Below, in pieces: positions 43,431 to 54,908 of a stretch of 64,000 bases of DNA (the first letter of the stretch is position 1; every line of letters begins with the position of its first letter). Below the pieces are notes generated by a model. It was not told the origin of the DNA. It saw only the letters and a program-made list of their open reading frames with translations, and did no database searches. The stretch comes from Paulinella micropora (lineage: Eukaryota > Cercozoa > Imbricatea > Euglyphida > Paulinellidae): assembly GCA_019918135.1 (NCBI GenBank), contig WBZZ01002453.1, positions 96,001-160,000 on the forward strand, read 5' to 3'. Position numbers and translations under genes: made by a program.

Positions 43431-44209
43431 GGACCAGTCGTCACAAATTCTGAGATATGCCACTAATTTTTAACGACTGGTCCACACTTTGGTGGCACCC
43501 TCCGCCTCTTCCAGGGAATTCGCCCCCTCCCAAAGTCTGGACCAGTCGTTACAAATTCTGAGATATACAACTAATTTCCAACGACTGGTCCAGACTTCAC
43601 AGGGTGGCACCACTCCGCATCTTTCCCTGGAATTCAAAGTCGGGGCAAGTCGATGGAAATTTAATCTATAAAGCGAATTTTTAACGAATGGTCCAGACTT
43701 CACTGGATGATGCCACTCCCTCCGCTACTTCCCGGGGATCCAGCACTCTTTTCCCACACCTACCCGCTATTACCTTCATTTTTTCAGCCTCCTGGACCAG
43801 TCGTTGCCGCTCAGACACTTATAACCTAAGTTCACACGACTGGCCTCGACCGTAACTTTTTTCAGGGAGGAGGTGGCACCCCGCGTCCACTATGTAACGG
43901 CTAAGTGGCGATCGCCGCTTAGCAGTTAAGTAGTGGGCACCGGTGTCCCCACCCGTCCCCTCTTTTTTTACCTTCCGGGCCAGTCGATGCAAACAAGCTT
44001 ATATAGTAACCAAGTTCCCACGACTGGTCTCGACCGTACTTTTTCAGGGAGGAGGTGGCACCAGTGTTCACTATGTAACGGCTAAGTGGCAGTCTCCGCT
44101 TAGCAGTTACGTAGTGGGTTCCGGTGTCCCACCTGTTCAATCTTTTTTTACCTTCCGGGCCAGTCGATGCAAACAAACTTATATAGAAACTAGGTTCCTA
44201 CGACTGGCC
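43431..44209. repeat. Array of six stem-loop units, right arm
   Basis: The same hairpin units as in the left arm, in reverse complement. Two units corresponding to 20,419-20,613 are not present here, so the copy number differs between the arms. Confidence 0.8.
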
Positions 44210-45149
44210 CCGACTATCTTTTTCTGGTGGGAGGTGGCGATGGTGTGGGGGGGATGGTAGCCAGCGTCGTGGTAGCCAGTGTAGGGGGGGGGGGGGTATC
44301 CATAGTCGAGATAGCCAGGGTAGGGAGGGGGGGGGGGGTAGCCAGAGTCGGGGTAGCAGGGGTAGGGGGGGGGGGTGGTAGCATATCCTGCACATAGCCA
44401 GCATGAGTGACGCGATGTTACGGAGGACTTTGCATCACCGCCCACGTGAAGTGCTGCAGTTTTGCTCTGTCTACCTATGCATCGCTGGGACGTGAGGTTA
44501 TAGAGTACTTTGCATCACCGCCCACATGAAGTGCAGCAGTTTTGCTCAGTCTGCCCTCATCGAGCAGTCAGCCGCACGCTGAGTAGGCAGCTAACTTTTT
44601 TCATAAAAAAAATTTTGTGGTGGGTATTAATACCAAAAATAAGGAGAATCGCACTTGTGAGACTGGTCCGGTGCCACCATACAAAATTTTTTTATTGCAG
44701 ATTCTGATAGCGTGTGGCCTGAACAGTCGAATGCTACTTTTCCATACTTGAAAGGACCACGATCGAATACAGTGGAAAGCCGCAAAGTTTGGCTGCGAAA
44801 AAAACACAGAATCCTGCCACCTGGAAAATCAGGTGTTTCCTGCCACCTTACGTCACCCGACGTGATACGGCAGAAACAGGCAACATCAGTGAACATTTCG
44901 GCATTGCCAAAATCGCACTCACTATTGCCTTTTTGCACAGGTGGCACAGGTGACTGCAAAAATGCATATAACACCGCTGGTGACACCACCGACTGTAATT
45001 ACACTAGTTGTGGATGTGGATAACCAAATGCTATTTTTCCTTGTACGGATCGGGACAAGAAGGCAATAGATTATCCCACTAGGGCAAAAATGACATTTTG
45101 TTTTATCAGGCCTATCGATAATATTTTTAAAAATATTTATATATGTGTG

Positions 45150-45224
45150 TATGTGTGTATGTGTGTATGTATGTATGTATGTATGTATGTATGTATGTAT
45201 GTATGTATGTATGTATTTGTGTAT

Positions 45225-45275
<51 letters not shown>

Positions 45276-45310
45276 CTAGTAGTAGTAGTAGTACTAGTAG
45301 TAGTAGTAGA
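45150..45310. repeat. TATG then TAG microsatellites beside the element
   Basis: TATG/TGTG repeats (about 45,150-45,220) followed by TAG repeats. On the left flank the order is TAG then TATG (18,960-19,110), both read on the plus strand, so the element separates two TATG tracts. Confidence 0.9.
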
Positions 45311-45312
45311 AG

Positions 45313-45742
45313 TCTCGTTAAAACAAAAAAGCCTTGTGTTTTCCTATTTGTACAATACGTTCTGCCTCCACTCTTATGTTGAAGCTGTAATTCGGGTTGA
45401 AACATAATAAAATTTTCGCGGTCATGATAGCAAACTCTGCCTCATTATCGGGTTATTTTTATCGGTTTTCCCGTTAGCTCAATAAGAAAAAAACAGTATA
45501 ACTTTTAGCCTGGCCTAGTAGTAGTAGTAGTAGTAGTAGTAGAAGTCTCGTTAAAACAAAAAAGCCTTGTGTTTTCCGATTCGTATAATACGTTCTGCCT
45601 CCACTCTTATGTTGAAGCTGTAATTCGGGTTAAATCATAAATTTAACGCGGTTATGACGGCAAACTCTGCATCATTATCGGGTTATTTTTATCGGTTTTC
45701 CAGTTGGCTGAAAAAGAAACAGTTACCCTTGATAGCTTAGCT

Positions 45743-45745
<3 letters not shown>
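45313..45745 (+). repeat. Two copies of the TAG-tailed host repeat, right of the element
   Basis: Copies start at about 45,313 and 45,547 with CTCGTTAAAACAAAAAAGCC, then the same CGTTCTGC..TTATGTTGAAGCTGTAATT..TTATCGGGTTATTTTTATC core as on the left flank, and each ends in a TAG run. Orientation is the same as the left copies. Confidence 0.8.
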
Positions 45746-45809
<64 letters not shown>

Positions 45810-45929
45810 CGATTCAAGCTAAGTTGGCCTTCTCTACGTCCCCTGCCGGTCCGTGGGCATGCTTCTTTGCCAAACGATGTATCGTCTTTTATGTCCAATA
45901 TGCGGTGCTCTTGTTACCGCTTTCAGTTT

Positions 45930-46825
45930 GTTTGTATATGTATATATGTATGGTTATGTTTTTTTGTATGTATGTATGTTTGTATGTACGTATGTATGTA
46001 TGTATGTATATATGTGCATGCATGTATGCATGCATGTATGTATGTATGTACGTATGTATGTATGTATGTATGTATGTATGTATGTATGTCTATACATGTA
46101 CATATGTATGTACATGTACATATGTACATGCATGCATACATGCACACATACGCATGCCTACATACATACGTTCATACATGCATACATCCATACATACATA
46201 TTGCATACACTTAATACATAAATACATACTTACACACATACGTACATAAATGCATACATGCATAAATACATACACACACAAACGCACATACATACATACA
46301 TACATAGATAAATATATATGCATACATACATACATACATAAATTCATACATAATATAGACATACATACCTTCCTACCTACAAAGAGACATAGTTATTACA
46401 TACATACCATCCATCTATATACATACCATCCATACATATCATACATACATCATACATACATACATACATACATGCATATCATACATATATACCTACATAC
46501 ATACATACATACATACATACATACATACATGCAAACATACAAACATACATACATACATACATACATGGATACATACATACACTATGGTACGTTCATGCAT
46601 ACACATGTACATACATGCATACAAAGACGTGCACACATACATACCTACATACCTACATAGATACATATGTAAAAATACATACATACCTACATACCTAGAT
46701 AGATACATATACATAAATACATACATGCATATACATACATACATATACATACATACATATGTACATACATACATACATACATACGCATGTACATACATAA
46801 ACATACGTACATACATATACACATA
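45930..46825. repeat. TATG/CATA inverted microsatellite, about 0.9 kb
   Basis: Plus-strand TATG repeats run to about 46,090, pass through ACATGTACATATGTACATG, then become CATA repeats to about 46,825. The two halves can pair with each other. Tyr/Met/Cys/Val and Tyr/Ile/His/Thr-rich frames here are artefacts. Confidence 0.9.
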
Positions 46826-46829
46826 CCAC

Positions 46830-47740
46830 GGAGCAGCGGGGGGGGGGGGGGGGGGAGGGAGGGGTGGTGGTGGTTGGTAGACAAGAGGTTCAACTAGCTA
46901 GTCAACTTGAGCACCAGCCGCGGGCAAGCTCATCATCAGAGCTGTCATAAGCAGTCTCGGATGACGCAGGATTCGAATATCATAAATTGACTTCACTATG
47001 ATAAGTTCAAAGCAGCCTTCTCAGAATGCAAAATTCACTGAAGCCTAGATCAAGTTTCGGCTTAGTTGCTTTGACGGCGTCTTCTCAATGTTTGACCAGA
47101 GCACTCCGACCGTGCCCCTCAATGAGCACTCAGTGAAGCCAGCCGCGTGGAGGACTTGAATCACGAAAAGCCTTGCCGCGACAGGTGAAATGAAACTATT
47201 AATATTAATACTGACCTCAGCAGAGTCTTGCCAAGGCCACGGTAGAGAGACTCGACGAGCTGAGAGAGAGAAGAAGGGGGGGTGAAACTAAGATCAGGCT
47301 ATTACTAACCCTAGGGTTAATAGAAATTACTATGATTAATACTGAGTATTAATATTAATATTAATAGCTGCCTCCTTGTCCTGGGACCACTGTGTTTTTT
47401 TGATTATATTATTTTGAAGTAATTTATTTAATTTCATTGTCACGGTGTCACCGGTTGTTACCACAATGCTTGTCGTCACGGATGTAGCCTACGGTCACTA
47501 TTAACTCATTACACAATACTGCCACGGTTTCTGTCACAAAGTTATTCAGTGTACCAAGAAATTATTAATATATATTAATATTAAGTATTATTATTAATAA
47601 TATTTAATATTAGTTTTAGTAATACAACTAACTATCAATAATATTGTTCATGAGTACTTCCGGCAATCACTTGAATTTTGATAGGCACTATTACTTTCAA
47701 GAGAATATTGCAGTTGCCCGTAGTGACGTCCAACAACTAA
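46830..47740. other. Poly-G run, then AT-rich intergenic DNA
   Basis: A G run at about 46,837-46,860 is followed by unique sequence. From 47,190 to 47,660 there are many TTAATATTAATA-like steps. No gene or motif recognised. Confidence 0.5.
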
Positions 47741-47929
47741 TTTAAAGATATTACTGAATTTGTTATTCCCCCCCCCCTCTCAATATTTTTAGACTTATTC
47801 ATAATTTTTATCTCGTGAAGGTACCGGTGGCAGGGAGAAAGAAATACACACGACGAGCGCAAAAAAAAGCATTGGTTGCTGCCCCGGCGATTTTGGCGCG
47901 CTAATTGTGCACAACAGACTCTTTGGCGT

Positions 47930-48123
47930 GAAAAGAATTTACCGAATCTTGCGTGCGTTGGGGTTTTCAGATAGAAAAAAAATTCTCGTCTGCCGCCAAG
48001 GAAGCTTTCCCCAAAAATCGGGGGAAGGCAGGGAGGGGGGGGGGGGTTAAAGAGAGAGAGAAAATGTTTCACCGGTTTTCGGGGAGAAGGGCCGGGGGGG
48101 CAAATTCTCCCAGGCCCCGGGTG

Positions 48124-48154
<31 letters not shown>

Positions 48155-48690
48155 GGTGGGATGGTGAGAGGGAAAAAAATCACGACGAGCAAAAGAAAAT
48201 GTAGTTTGGCCGCTGACCCGGCGATTTTGGCGAGCTGGTCGTGCATAACGGACTGTTGGGCTTGAAAAAAATCGAATTGAATCTTGCGTGAAGGAGGACG
48301 GTTGGATTTTCCACGCGCCCACCTGTCACCTCCGCTGTTGGCGGGAATTCCAATTCCACCCCGCGCATAGATTTTTCCTCCTCGGCCGCCAAAAAATGTT
48401 TCCCCTGATTTACGGGGAAGGCCGGGAGGGGGGGGGGTGTAGAAAAAATCTGTTCCTTGATTTTTGGGGAAGGCCTGGGGTGGGGTGGGGGCGGGGCAGA
48501 AAAAATTTGTTCCATGATTTTTGGGGAAAGCCCGGGAGGGGGCAAATGGTGTCAGGAAAAAAAAATCGACGAGCGAAAAAAAAACGCAGGTTGGCGGCTG
48601 ACCCGGCAATGTTGGCGCGCTGGTCGTACAATGGACTCTTTGGCGTGAAAGAAATGTTACCGAACCTTGCGTGCATTGGGACCGACCTAC
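47930..48690. repeat. G-tract repeat family, cluster 1
   Basis: Tandem diverged units with AATCTTGCGTG, GCCGCCAAG, TTTTGGGGAAGGCC(G)GG followed by 8-16 G, and TTGGC(C/G)GCTGACCCGGC(G/A). Further clusters lie at 50,875-51,310 and 55,090-56,470. Pro-rich minus-strand frames arise from the C-runs. Confidence 0.75.
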
Positions 48691-48839
48691 TTACCAACCT
48701 AACTGCCTGCCAGCCTGTCTACCTACCAACCCACCGACCTACCTACCGACTTACCTTGGCAACCACCCACCACAGAATTTGAAAGGGAGATGGGTAGGAA
48801 AGGACACCTATATTTTAGAGAAAACTAATATTAAGGCTG

Positions 48840-49327
48840 CGGCTGCTGTTAGTGTTGTTGCTGCTACAACCATTTGTTGCTGCAAGTAATAGCTGCAGCG
48901 GCGGTAACACCAGCAACAATAGAACAACAGCAGCACAAGTAGCAGCAGCAGCTGCACTAGGAGCAGCAGCAGTAGTAGCAGCCGCAGCACTAGGCAGCAG
49001 CACAGAAGCAACAGCAATACCACCAGCAGCAGCTTGCAGTAGCAGCAGCAGCAGTAGCAGCAGCAGCAGTAGTAGTAGTAGTAGCAGCCGCAGCAGATAT
49101 AGCGGCAGCAGCACAGAAGCAACAGCAGCACTAGCAGCAACAGCTTGCAGTAGCAGCAGCAGCAGCATAGCAAGAGCAGCACTAGCCTACGAGTAGCTGT
49201 AGCAGTAGGAATAAGAATAAGCGTAGTACAAGCGTGATTAGGAGTAGGACTAGTATGAGAAGGTGTAGGCATAGGACTTGTTGGCGTTGGAGTTGGAGTA
49301 GGAGTAAGAGTAGGGGCAGGAGTAGGT

Positions 49328-49382
<55 letters not shown>

Positions 49383-49440
49383 AAATAGTAGTAGTATAGC
49401 AGCAGTAGTAGTAGTAATAGCAGCAGTAGTAGTAGGCCTC
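48840..49440. repeat. CAG/TAG trinucleotide arrays
   Basis: Imperfect GCAGCAGCA and GTAGCAGCA runs (48,890-49,190), then TAG runs (49,328-49,440). Open frames are artefacts. Confidence 0.85.
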
Positions 49441-49499
49441 GGAGTAAGAGGATGAGACAAATATGAAAAAGAGGAGAAGACGAGCAAGAGAAGAGGAGC

Positions 49500-50440
49500 A
49501 GCTGCTGCTATTGCTGCCCTCCTACTGCCACTCTTATTTCTCCTCCTACTCCTGCTCCTCCAACTACTCCTACTGCTCCCACTCTTCCTACTCCTCTCCT
49601 CTCTCTCTCTCTCTTTTTCTTTTTCTCTCGATCTCTCTTTTGCCTCCTCTTTCTATTCCTCTTCCTCCTACTCCTACTCGTACCCCTTCTCCTTCTCTTC
49701 TTATGCCTCCTCTTTCTATTCCTCTTCCTCCTCCTCTTACTCCTACTCGTACCCCTTCTCCTTCTCTTCTTATTCTTGTCCTCTTCCTACTCTATTTCTA
49801 CTCCTCTTCGTAGTTCTCTTCTTCCTCTTCCTTGTCTTTTCCCCTTACTCCTCCTCTTACCTTCCCTTCTACTACTCTTACTCAGGCTTCTCCTACTCCT
49901 ACTGTACAATTAGTCGTACTCCTACTCTTCCTCTTCCAGGATTCCTCTTCTTCCTAGTCTTCCTCTTCCTCCTCATCCTATTCCTCCACCTCTTATTCTC
50001 TTTCCTTTTACCTATTCCTACTTCTTCTTTTCTCCTCCTTTCACTCCTTCGTCTTCCTACTTTCTCTTCAAGGATTCCTCTTCTTCCTCATCCTCCTATT
50101 CCTCCACCTCTTTTCTGCTCTTTCCTATTCCTCCTACTTCTTCTTCTTCCTACTCCTCGTCTTGCTACTTTCCTCCTCCTAGTCCAACTTCCTAATCCTC
50201 GTCTTGCTATTTTTCTCCTACTCCAACTACTATGTACTAGTCTACTCTACTCCCCGTACTCCTACTACTCTTCTTTTTCTTCATCTAAAATCTCCTCCTA
50301 ATGTAACTGCCACTACTACTACTATGTAACTAGTCTACTCTACTCTCGTGCTCCTACCTGCTCCTCTTCCATTTCATCATCTCAACACTCCTCCTAATGT
50401 AACTGCTACTACTACTCCAACTCCAACTCCTACTCCTGCT
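49500..50440. repeat. Pyrimidine-rich CTC/CTT tract
   Basis: Nearly 1 kb of imperfect CTCCTACTCCT-type repeats on the plus strand with few purines except scattered A. No gene. Confidence 0.85.
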
Positions 50441-50874
50441 CACTCCTGCCTAGTCGTAGCAGCCGCAGCAGTAGTTGCAGCAGCAGCAGCACAGTAACAG
50501 CAGTAACACTAGCACAAGCGGCAGTAGCAGCTATGGCAGCTGGGAAGCAGGTGTAATTAAGCAGAAAGAGAGTGGAACGAGAATGAATCAATAAGGTAGA
50601 GATGAGTGGATTGAAGACGCGTACACGCGTAACCAGTACTGTAACCGTCCAAACCCGTATATGATATGGTTTTGAGATTTGGTCTTTGGTCTTTGTGTGT
50701 GTGTGTGAGTGTGTGTGCGTGTGTAAGTAGAATTCGTTAGATCTTTCGTTTACTTTCATGGTAGGCACGTAGGTAGGAAGGTAGGTAAGACTGATAAGGT
50801 AGGTAAGGCGGGTAGGGTTTTTCCCCTGGTTGATGGAGAGGGCAGGACAGCTGTGTGTGTGTGTGTGTGTGTGG

Positions 50875-51310
50875 TGGGGGGGGGGGGGGCCGCGGATAAA
50901 AGTAGACCCAAATTCTGCCAAGGGAGAAAAAACGGTCGTTTTGGCCGCTGACCCCTTGGACGAGGATAAAAGCAGACCCAAGGGGGGGGGCCGCGGATAA
51001 AAGCAGACCCAAGTTCTGTCAAGGGGGGGGGGGGGGCCGCGGATAAAAGCAGACCCAAATTCTGTCCAGGGGGGGCCGCGGATGAAAGCAGAACCCAAAT
51101 TCTGTAAAGGGGGGGAAAATTTTGGCTGTTCGCGGGAAGTTCCACGTGCCACCTGCCACCCCACCCTAAGAAAAAATTATATTTTTTGCATCCGTTCGGG
51201 GGATCTGTTTGTCGATTTTTGGTGAAAGTCTGAAGGTCGTGAGGGGGGCCTGAAAAATGCGTTCTATGATTTTTTTGGAGAAGCCGGGGGGGGGGGGGGG
51301 GGGTAAACGT
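50875..51310. repeat. G-tract repeat family, cluster 2
   Basis: Units GGCCGCGGATAAAAGCAGACCCAA followed by 7-12 G are repeated at least four times, then sequence shared with cluster 1. Confidence 0.75.
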
Positions 51311-51419
51311 AAACAGAGACTGAAAAGAATTTTCCTCCCCACCCCCTACCCCCGTGATTTCCCCCGGTGGAATTTTGGGGAAGCAAAAGAAAGAAACAAA
51401 AATGAGGTCGGTGGGTGGG

Positions 51420-51780
51420 TGTCTGTGATGGTGTGTTGGTGTTTGTGTTGTGTGTGTGTGTGTCTCTGTATTTTACATGTACAGATCAATGTGTATTATG
51501 GGTGTCTATATGTATGTATGTATTGTGCATGCATTATTTATATTAGTACTTATATTGTGTGTGTATTATGTGTATTATGTGTGGTGTGTATTATGTGTTT
51601 TGGTGTCTGTGTCTGTGTCTGTGTGTGAGTGTATGAGTGTGTGTGTGTGTGTGTCTGGGTGGATGGGTGGGTGGGTGTAGGTGTGTTGGTGCGTTGATAT
51701 TTGTGTGTGTGCGTGTATCTGTGTGTGTATGTGTAGTATGTACTAGTATGTGTGTCAGTCTAGTACTCAGTCTGTGTGTA
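51420..51780. repeat. GT-rich microsatellite
   Basis: Imperfect TGTGTG/TATG repeats. Confidence 0.85.
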
Positions 51781-51829
51781 TATGTTTCAAACCTATGTAA
51801 GTACGTAGTTATGTTTTGATGACGCATTG

Positions 51830-52310
51830 TACTATTGCAAAGAGAAATAACTATGTATGTTTGAAAGAGAAATCAGAAGCGAGCTTAAACTTGTAATGAG
51901 AAATCAGAATATGTATCTGTAGACAAATGTATAAGATCGGACCTATTACTTTATTGAATATGGTGTAAATATGAGCATATATTACTTGTATGTATTCGTG
52001 AGGAGATACGTTTTTAGCTGTTTTTTCATCTAGATGACATTCTCTCCAATCGTGCTTCTGATTTCGTATTAAGTTTCATTTATCTTGCCTAGAATGATCA
52101 AGGTTGTTCTAAGTAAAAGAAGTCGCAGTGTGGAAAAAGAAATCAGAAGCAAGAAGTTTTTTTAAACTTTTTAAAATTTACATTGGCTTGTTAGCGCCCC
52201 ATGTAGTTCATATTGTTGTTTGGTAAGCTTCGTCTAGGTAGATTAGTGCCTACCAGGGATCCCAGCAAAGCTCAACCATCACTCGTTTGGATCCGTGCTT
52301 TCGGTCACGG
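51830..52310 (+). repeat. Dispersed repeat, AAATCAGAAGC and GGATCCCAGCA parts
   Basis: This contains TACTATTGCAAAGAGAAATAA, AACTTGTAATGAGAAATCAGAA and, at about 52,250-52,310, CCAGGGATCCCAGCA..CGTTTGGATCCGTG..TTTCGGTCACGG. The same blocks recur at 58,474-58,760, 60,295-60,375, 60,680-61,080 and 62,136-62,210. Confidence 0.65.
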
Positions 52311-52793
52311 ACATACACATACACAAACACACAAACATACCAACACACAAATAATGCATACATACACACTCACATACGAAGACACTACACACACAACAAA
52401 GAAAAACACGAAGACAAACACAAACACACCAACACACACACGCACACACTCACGCCTACAGACACCGACGCACATGCACACCAGAAGACATACCTACCCA
52501 CATAACACATGCGTACATATGTTAAATAGACATGCACACACTTACACAAACACCTAGACACACACACACACACACACAGACACACACACGCTCGCACCCA
52601 CACACACACACAAACACACACACACACACACACACAAACACCAACACACACACACACACACACACTTAAGCCCACACACACACACACACACACACTCACA
52701 CTCACACTCACACACAAACACAAACACCAACAAATACAGACACACACCATACATACATACATGCAGAATACACATACACACATATTAAATAAT

Positions 52794-52837
<44 letters not shown>

Positions 52838-52960
52838 ACACACTCATAAACACAAACACAAACACACAGACACAAACACAAACACACAAACACACACACA
52901 AACACAATACATACATACATACAATACATGCATGCAAGACATACATACAAGACATACATT
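52310..52960. repeat. CA-rich microsatellite
   Basis: Long imperfect ACACAC/ACATAC repeats. Confidence 0.9.
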
Positions 52961-53029
52961 TTTGTATTCTGTATATACTTAATTATATATATAATTCCTC
53001 TGTATGTTCAGTTTTTTTGTTGTAAAGAC

Positions 53030-53725
53030 TGTTGCTTGCTCTGTGGTTGGCTAGAATGAGATTTGAGACGACGACCAGCGCGCAGGCCCGGACCAACAGG
53101 AAGCAGCGCAACATCGGGAACCTGGCGAAGGGAGCTTGCGGACCTTGCTCGGTCGCCTGCCGTTCGCAGGGCAGCAGGAACAGCTGTAAAGCGCACGCGT
53201 GCATCGCGCGAGCACCTGCACTGGCCTCTGAACAGGTGCAGGACGGGGACTCGAGGGCTTTGGCCGATGCGTTGGTCCGGCCTTGCCGGAAACCAGAGCC
53301 AGACCAGGAATGTGTACATATGTATGTATGTATTGTGTGGGTGTGTGTGTGTGTGTGTGTGTGAGCGAGGGTGTGCGTGTATGTGTGTCTGTGTGTGTGT
53401 ATGTGTGGGCGCGCCGCGCGCGCGTGGTGTGTGTGCGTGCGTGTGTGTGTGTGTGTGTGTGTGTGGGCTGCAGGAGCGTCCAGCTGTGCTCTGCTGCTAT
53501 CCTACCTTGTGCACATCCAGCTGTGCTGCTCCTTACCTCGTGCCACATGCCTGGATAGCGACCCGCCGGTAGCGCCTATGAGTCCGATCATGCCAGACAA
53601 GCAGCCGGCCGATGGTGCCTGCCTCCTGCTTGTGCTATCTTCCGTCAGAGCTAGTGCCTCTCCCTCTGGCGCGCACACTCACGCCGCTGCGGACTGCAAG
53701 TATCTGAAGAAAAAAGCATGTTCTG
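53030..53725. other. GC-rich island of uncertain coding status
   Basis: Non-repetitive GC-rich sequence at 53,040-53,320 and 53,470-53,725, split by a GT microsatellite. Both strands have open frames, with no motif I recognise. It could hold exons or a 5' untranslated region upstream of the putative exon at 53,847. Confidence 0.3.
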
Positions 53726-53846
53726 CCACAGTGTATTGTTCTTAATTTTGTTTATCAACTGTGCTAGGCTTTACAAATACCCCGCTACAGCTACTCCTTC
53801 CATCGTATGGTTCGCGCCCTGTCCCTCGCGCTACTCAATTTAGGCT

Positions 53847-53903
53847 ATGGCTGACCTCGGAGACCACGACTACCAGTGGCACAAGACGAGACGCAGCATG
53901 CAG
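53847..53903 (+). CDS. Putative first exon (19 codons)
   Basis: ATG followed by ADLGDHDYQWHKTRRSMQ runs directly into CAG|GTAAGT, a perfect consensus splice donor. The upstream DNA is GC-rich. Downstream exons are not found; a 276 bp MITE lies about 130 bp into the presumed intron. Short, so uncertain. Confidence 0.35.
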
Positions 53904-54037
53904 GTAAGTCGGTTAGTCGGCTGTAGCATCCCGCCCCCCCTTCCCCCCCGATCCGTCCGTCCGAAAGAAAAGAAAGAACAAACAACAGAGTTCCAGGAGA
54001 TCTTGATAAAAATGACGTCAAAGAATGAGGTATTAAT

Positions 54038-54313
54038 ATTGCTGTTGACATTCAAGACAACAACAAAAATTAGTTTTTCATTTTTGTGTCAGATTTTCAT
54101 TTTTGTGACAGTTTTTCATTTTTGCGACAAAAATTCAAATTTTCAAATTTAACGGTAACATTTCGCGAAAATTTACGATATTTTGCGGACGAATATAGCC
54201 GTTAATTTGAAAAATTCAAATTTTCACCCAAAATCAAAATTCCAACCAAAACTGAAATTCCAACCAAAACAGAAAAATCAATTTTTTTTGTTGTCTTGAA
54301 TGTCAACAGCAAT
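54038..54313 (+). mobile_element. MITE, family 1, copy 1
   Basis: A 276 bp element with terminal inverted repeats beginning ATTGCTGTTGACATTCAAGA. Between them lie A/T-rich blocks with CATTTTTGTG repeats and an inner core containing CGAAAATTTACGATATTTTG and GCGGACGAATATAG. No coding capacity. A second copy in opposite orientation lies at 63,550-63,822. The target duplication is unclear in the AT-rich flank. Confidence 0.8.
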
Positions 54314-54509
54314 ATTAGTACAGCCTAGGATATTAAGTGTCAAAGTCAACAATCAAATTCACTTTGACAATGAGAATTCAAGTTAGTGCAATTCAACGGT
54401 AGCATCAGTGTAATAATATTATTAAGTTAAACTTGTATTGAGAACCAGGGGTAATAACTTTAGCCCTTAACCGGGCGAGCGCCACATTTGTGGATCATTG
54501 CCACAATTG

Positions 54510-54908
54510 TGGCAGTGTTTTTCAAACTGAATAAAACATGATCATCATTTCTCAACGTAATATATTACTAAAATAAGCTTGATATTAATATTTCAAGACA
54601 TGCTCAGTGAAGTCTATTAATATCGATACGTCAAGGTACGGAGGTAAAATCTCAAGTTATCGGGAAGTGACTTAGTTATGTTATATATCAAAAATAGGTG
54701 CCAGTTGAACGCGAGGATCCTAGTCATGGCCACAAATCAGTGTGGCAGTGTTTTTCAAACTGAATAAAACATGATCATCATTTCTCAACGTAGTAATACT
54801 GAAATAAGTTGGATATTAATATTTCAAGACATGCTCCGAGGCTATCGATACGTCAAGGTACGGAGGTAAAATCTTATCTGGAAGTGACTTAGTTATGTTA
54901 TCAAAAAA
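54510..54908 (+). repeat. Direct tandem duplication of about 230 bp
   Basis: Two copies (about 54,510-54,690 and 54,740-54,908) share GTGGCAGTGTTTTTCAAACT, AAAACATGATCATCATTTCT and CGATACGTCAAGGTACGGAG. The first is preceded by palindromic CCACAATTGTGG. Confidence 0.75.

Larger units (their letters stand above)
19123..45141. mobile_element. Virus-like DNA element (Bamfordvirae; Nucleocytoviricota/Polinton lineage), fossil
   Basis: About 26 kb, bounded on both sides by AAATATTTTTAAAAATATT next to ATCGATAGGCCTGATAAAAC (inverted on the right). Two inverted arms of about 11 kb (19,123-30,094 and 34,471-45,141) enclose a single-copy centre. Parts recognised: MCP-like, penton/minor-capsid-like, another virion-like protein, Holliday junction resolvase, HMG-box/YABBY-like protein, ribonucleotide reductase R2, discoidin-domain fibres, a SLATT-like membrane protein and several unknowns. 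No polymerase, packaging ATPase, protease or integrase was recognised. It is broken, with about eight to ten breaks in total; some could be assembly errors. The near-identical arms and many clean frames suggest a young insertion. It sits in a TATG microsatellite next to a host tandem repeat. Confidence 0.8.
34471..45141 (-). repeat. Right inverted arm of the virus-like element
   Basis: Reverse complement of the left arm, carrying a second copy of every arm gene. Its inner edge duplicates about 90 bp from the end of the minor-capsid part next to the MCP-like part, which shows that the right arm was copied from the left end and not the other way round. Confidence 0.8.

Noticed and set aside
19123-45141. 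Mirusvirus or herpesvirus-type element
   Set aside because: The penton-like and double-jelly-roll-like parts favour the Bamfordvirae; no HK97-type capsid part was recognised.
19123-45141. Canonical Polinton transposon
   Set aside because: No protein-primed DNA polymerase, retrovirus-type integrase, packaging ATPase or protease was recognised, and the inverted arms are far longer than usual for Polintons.
45824-46893. Tyr/His/Thr and Cys/Val-rich reading frames
   Set aside because: They are produced by TATG/CATA repeats and carry no other signal.
49182-49487. Leu/Thr-rich frames
   Set aside because: TAG and CAG arrays read in other frames.
54455-54490. piggyBac-like end (TTAA followed by CCGGGCGAGCGCCA)
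   Set aside because: No matching inverted end or transposase was found nearby; the resemblance is short.
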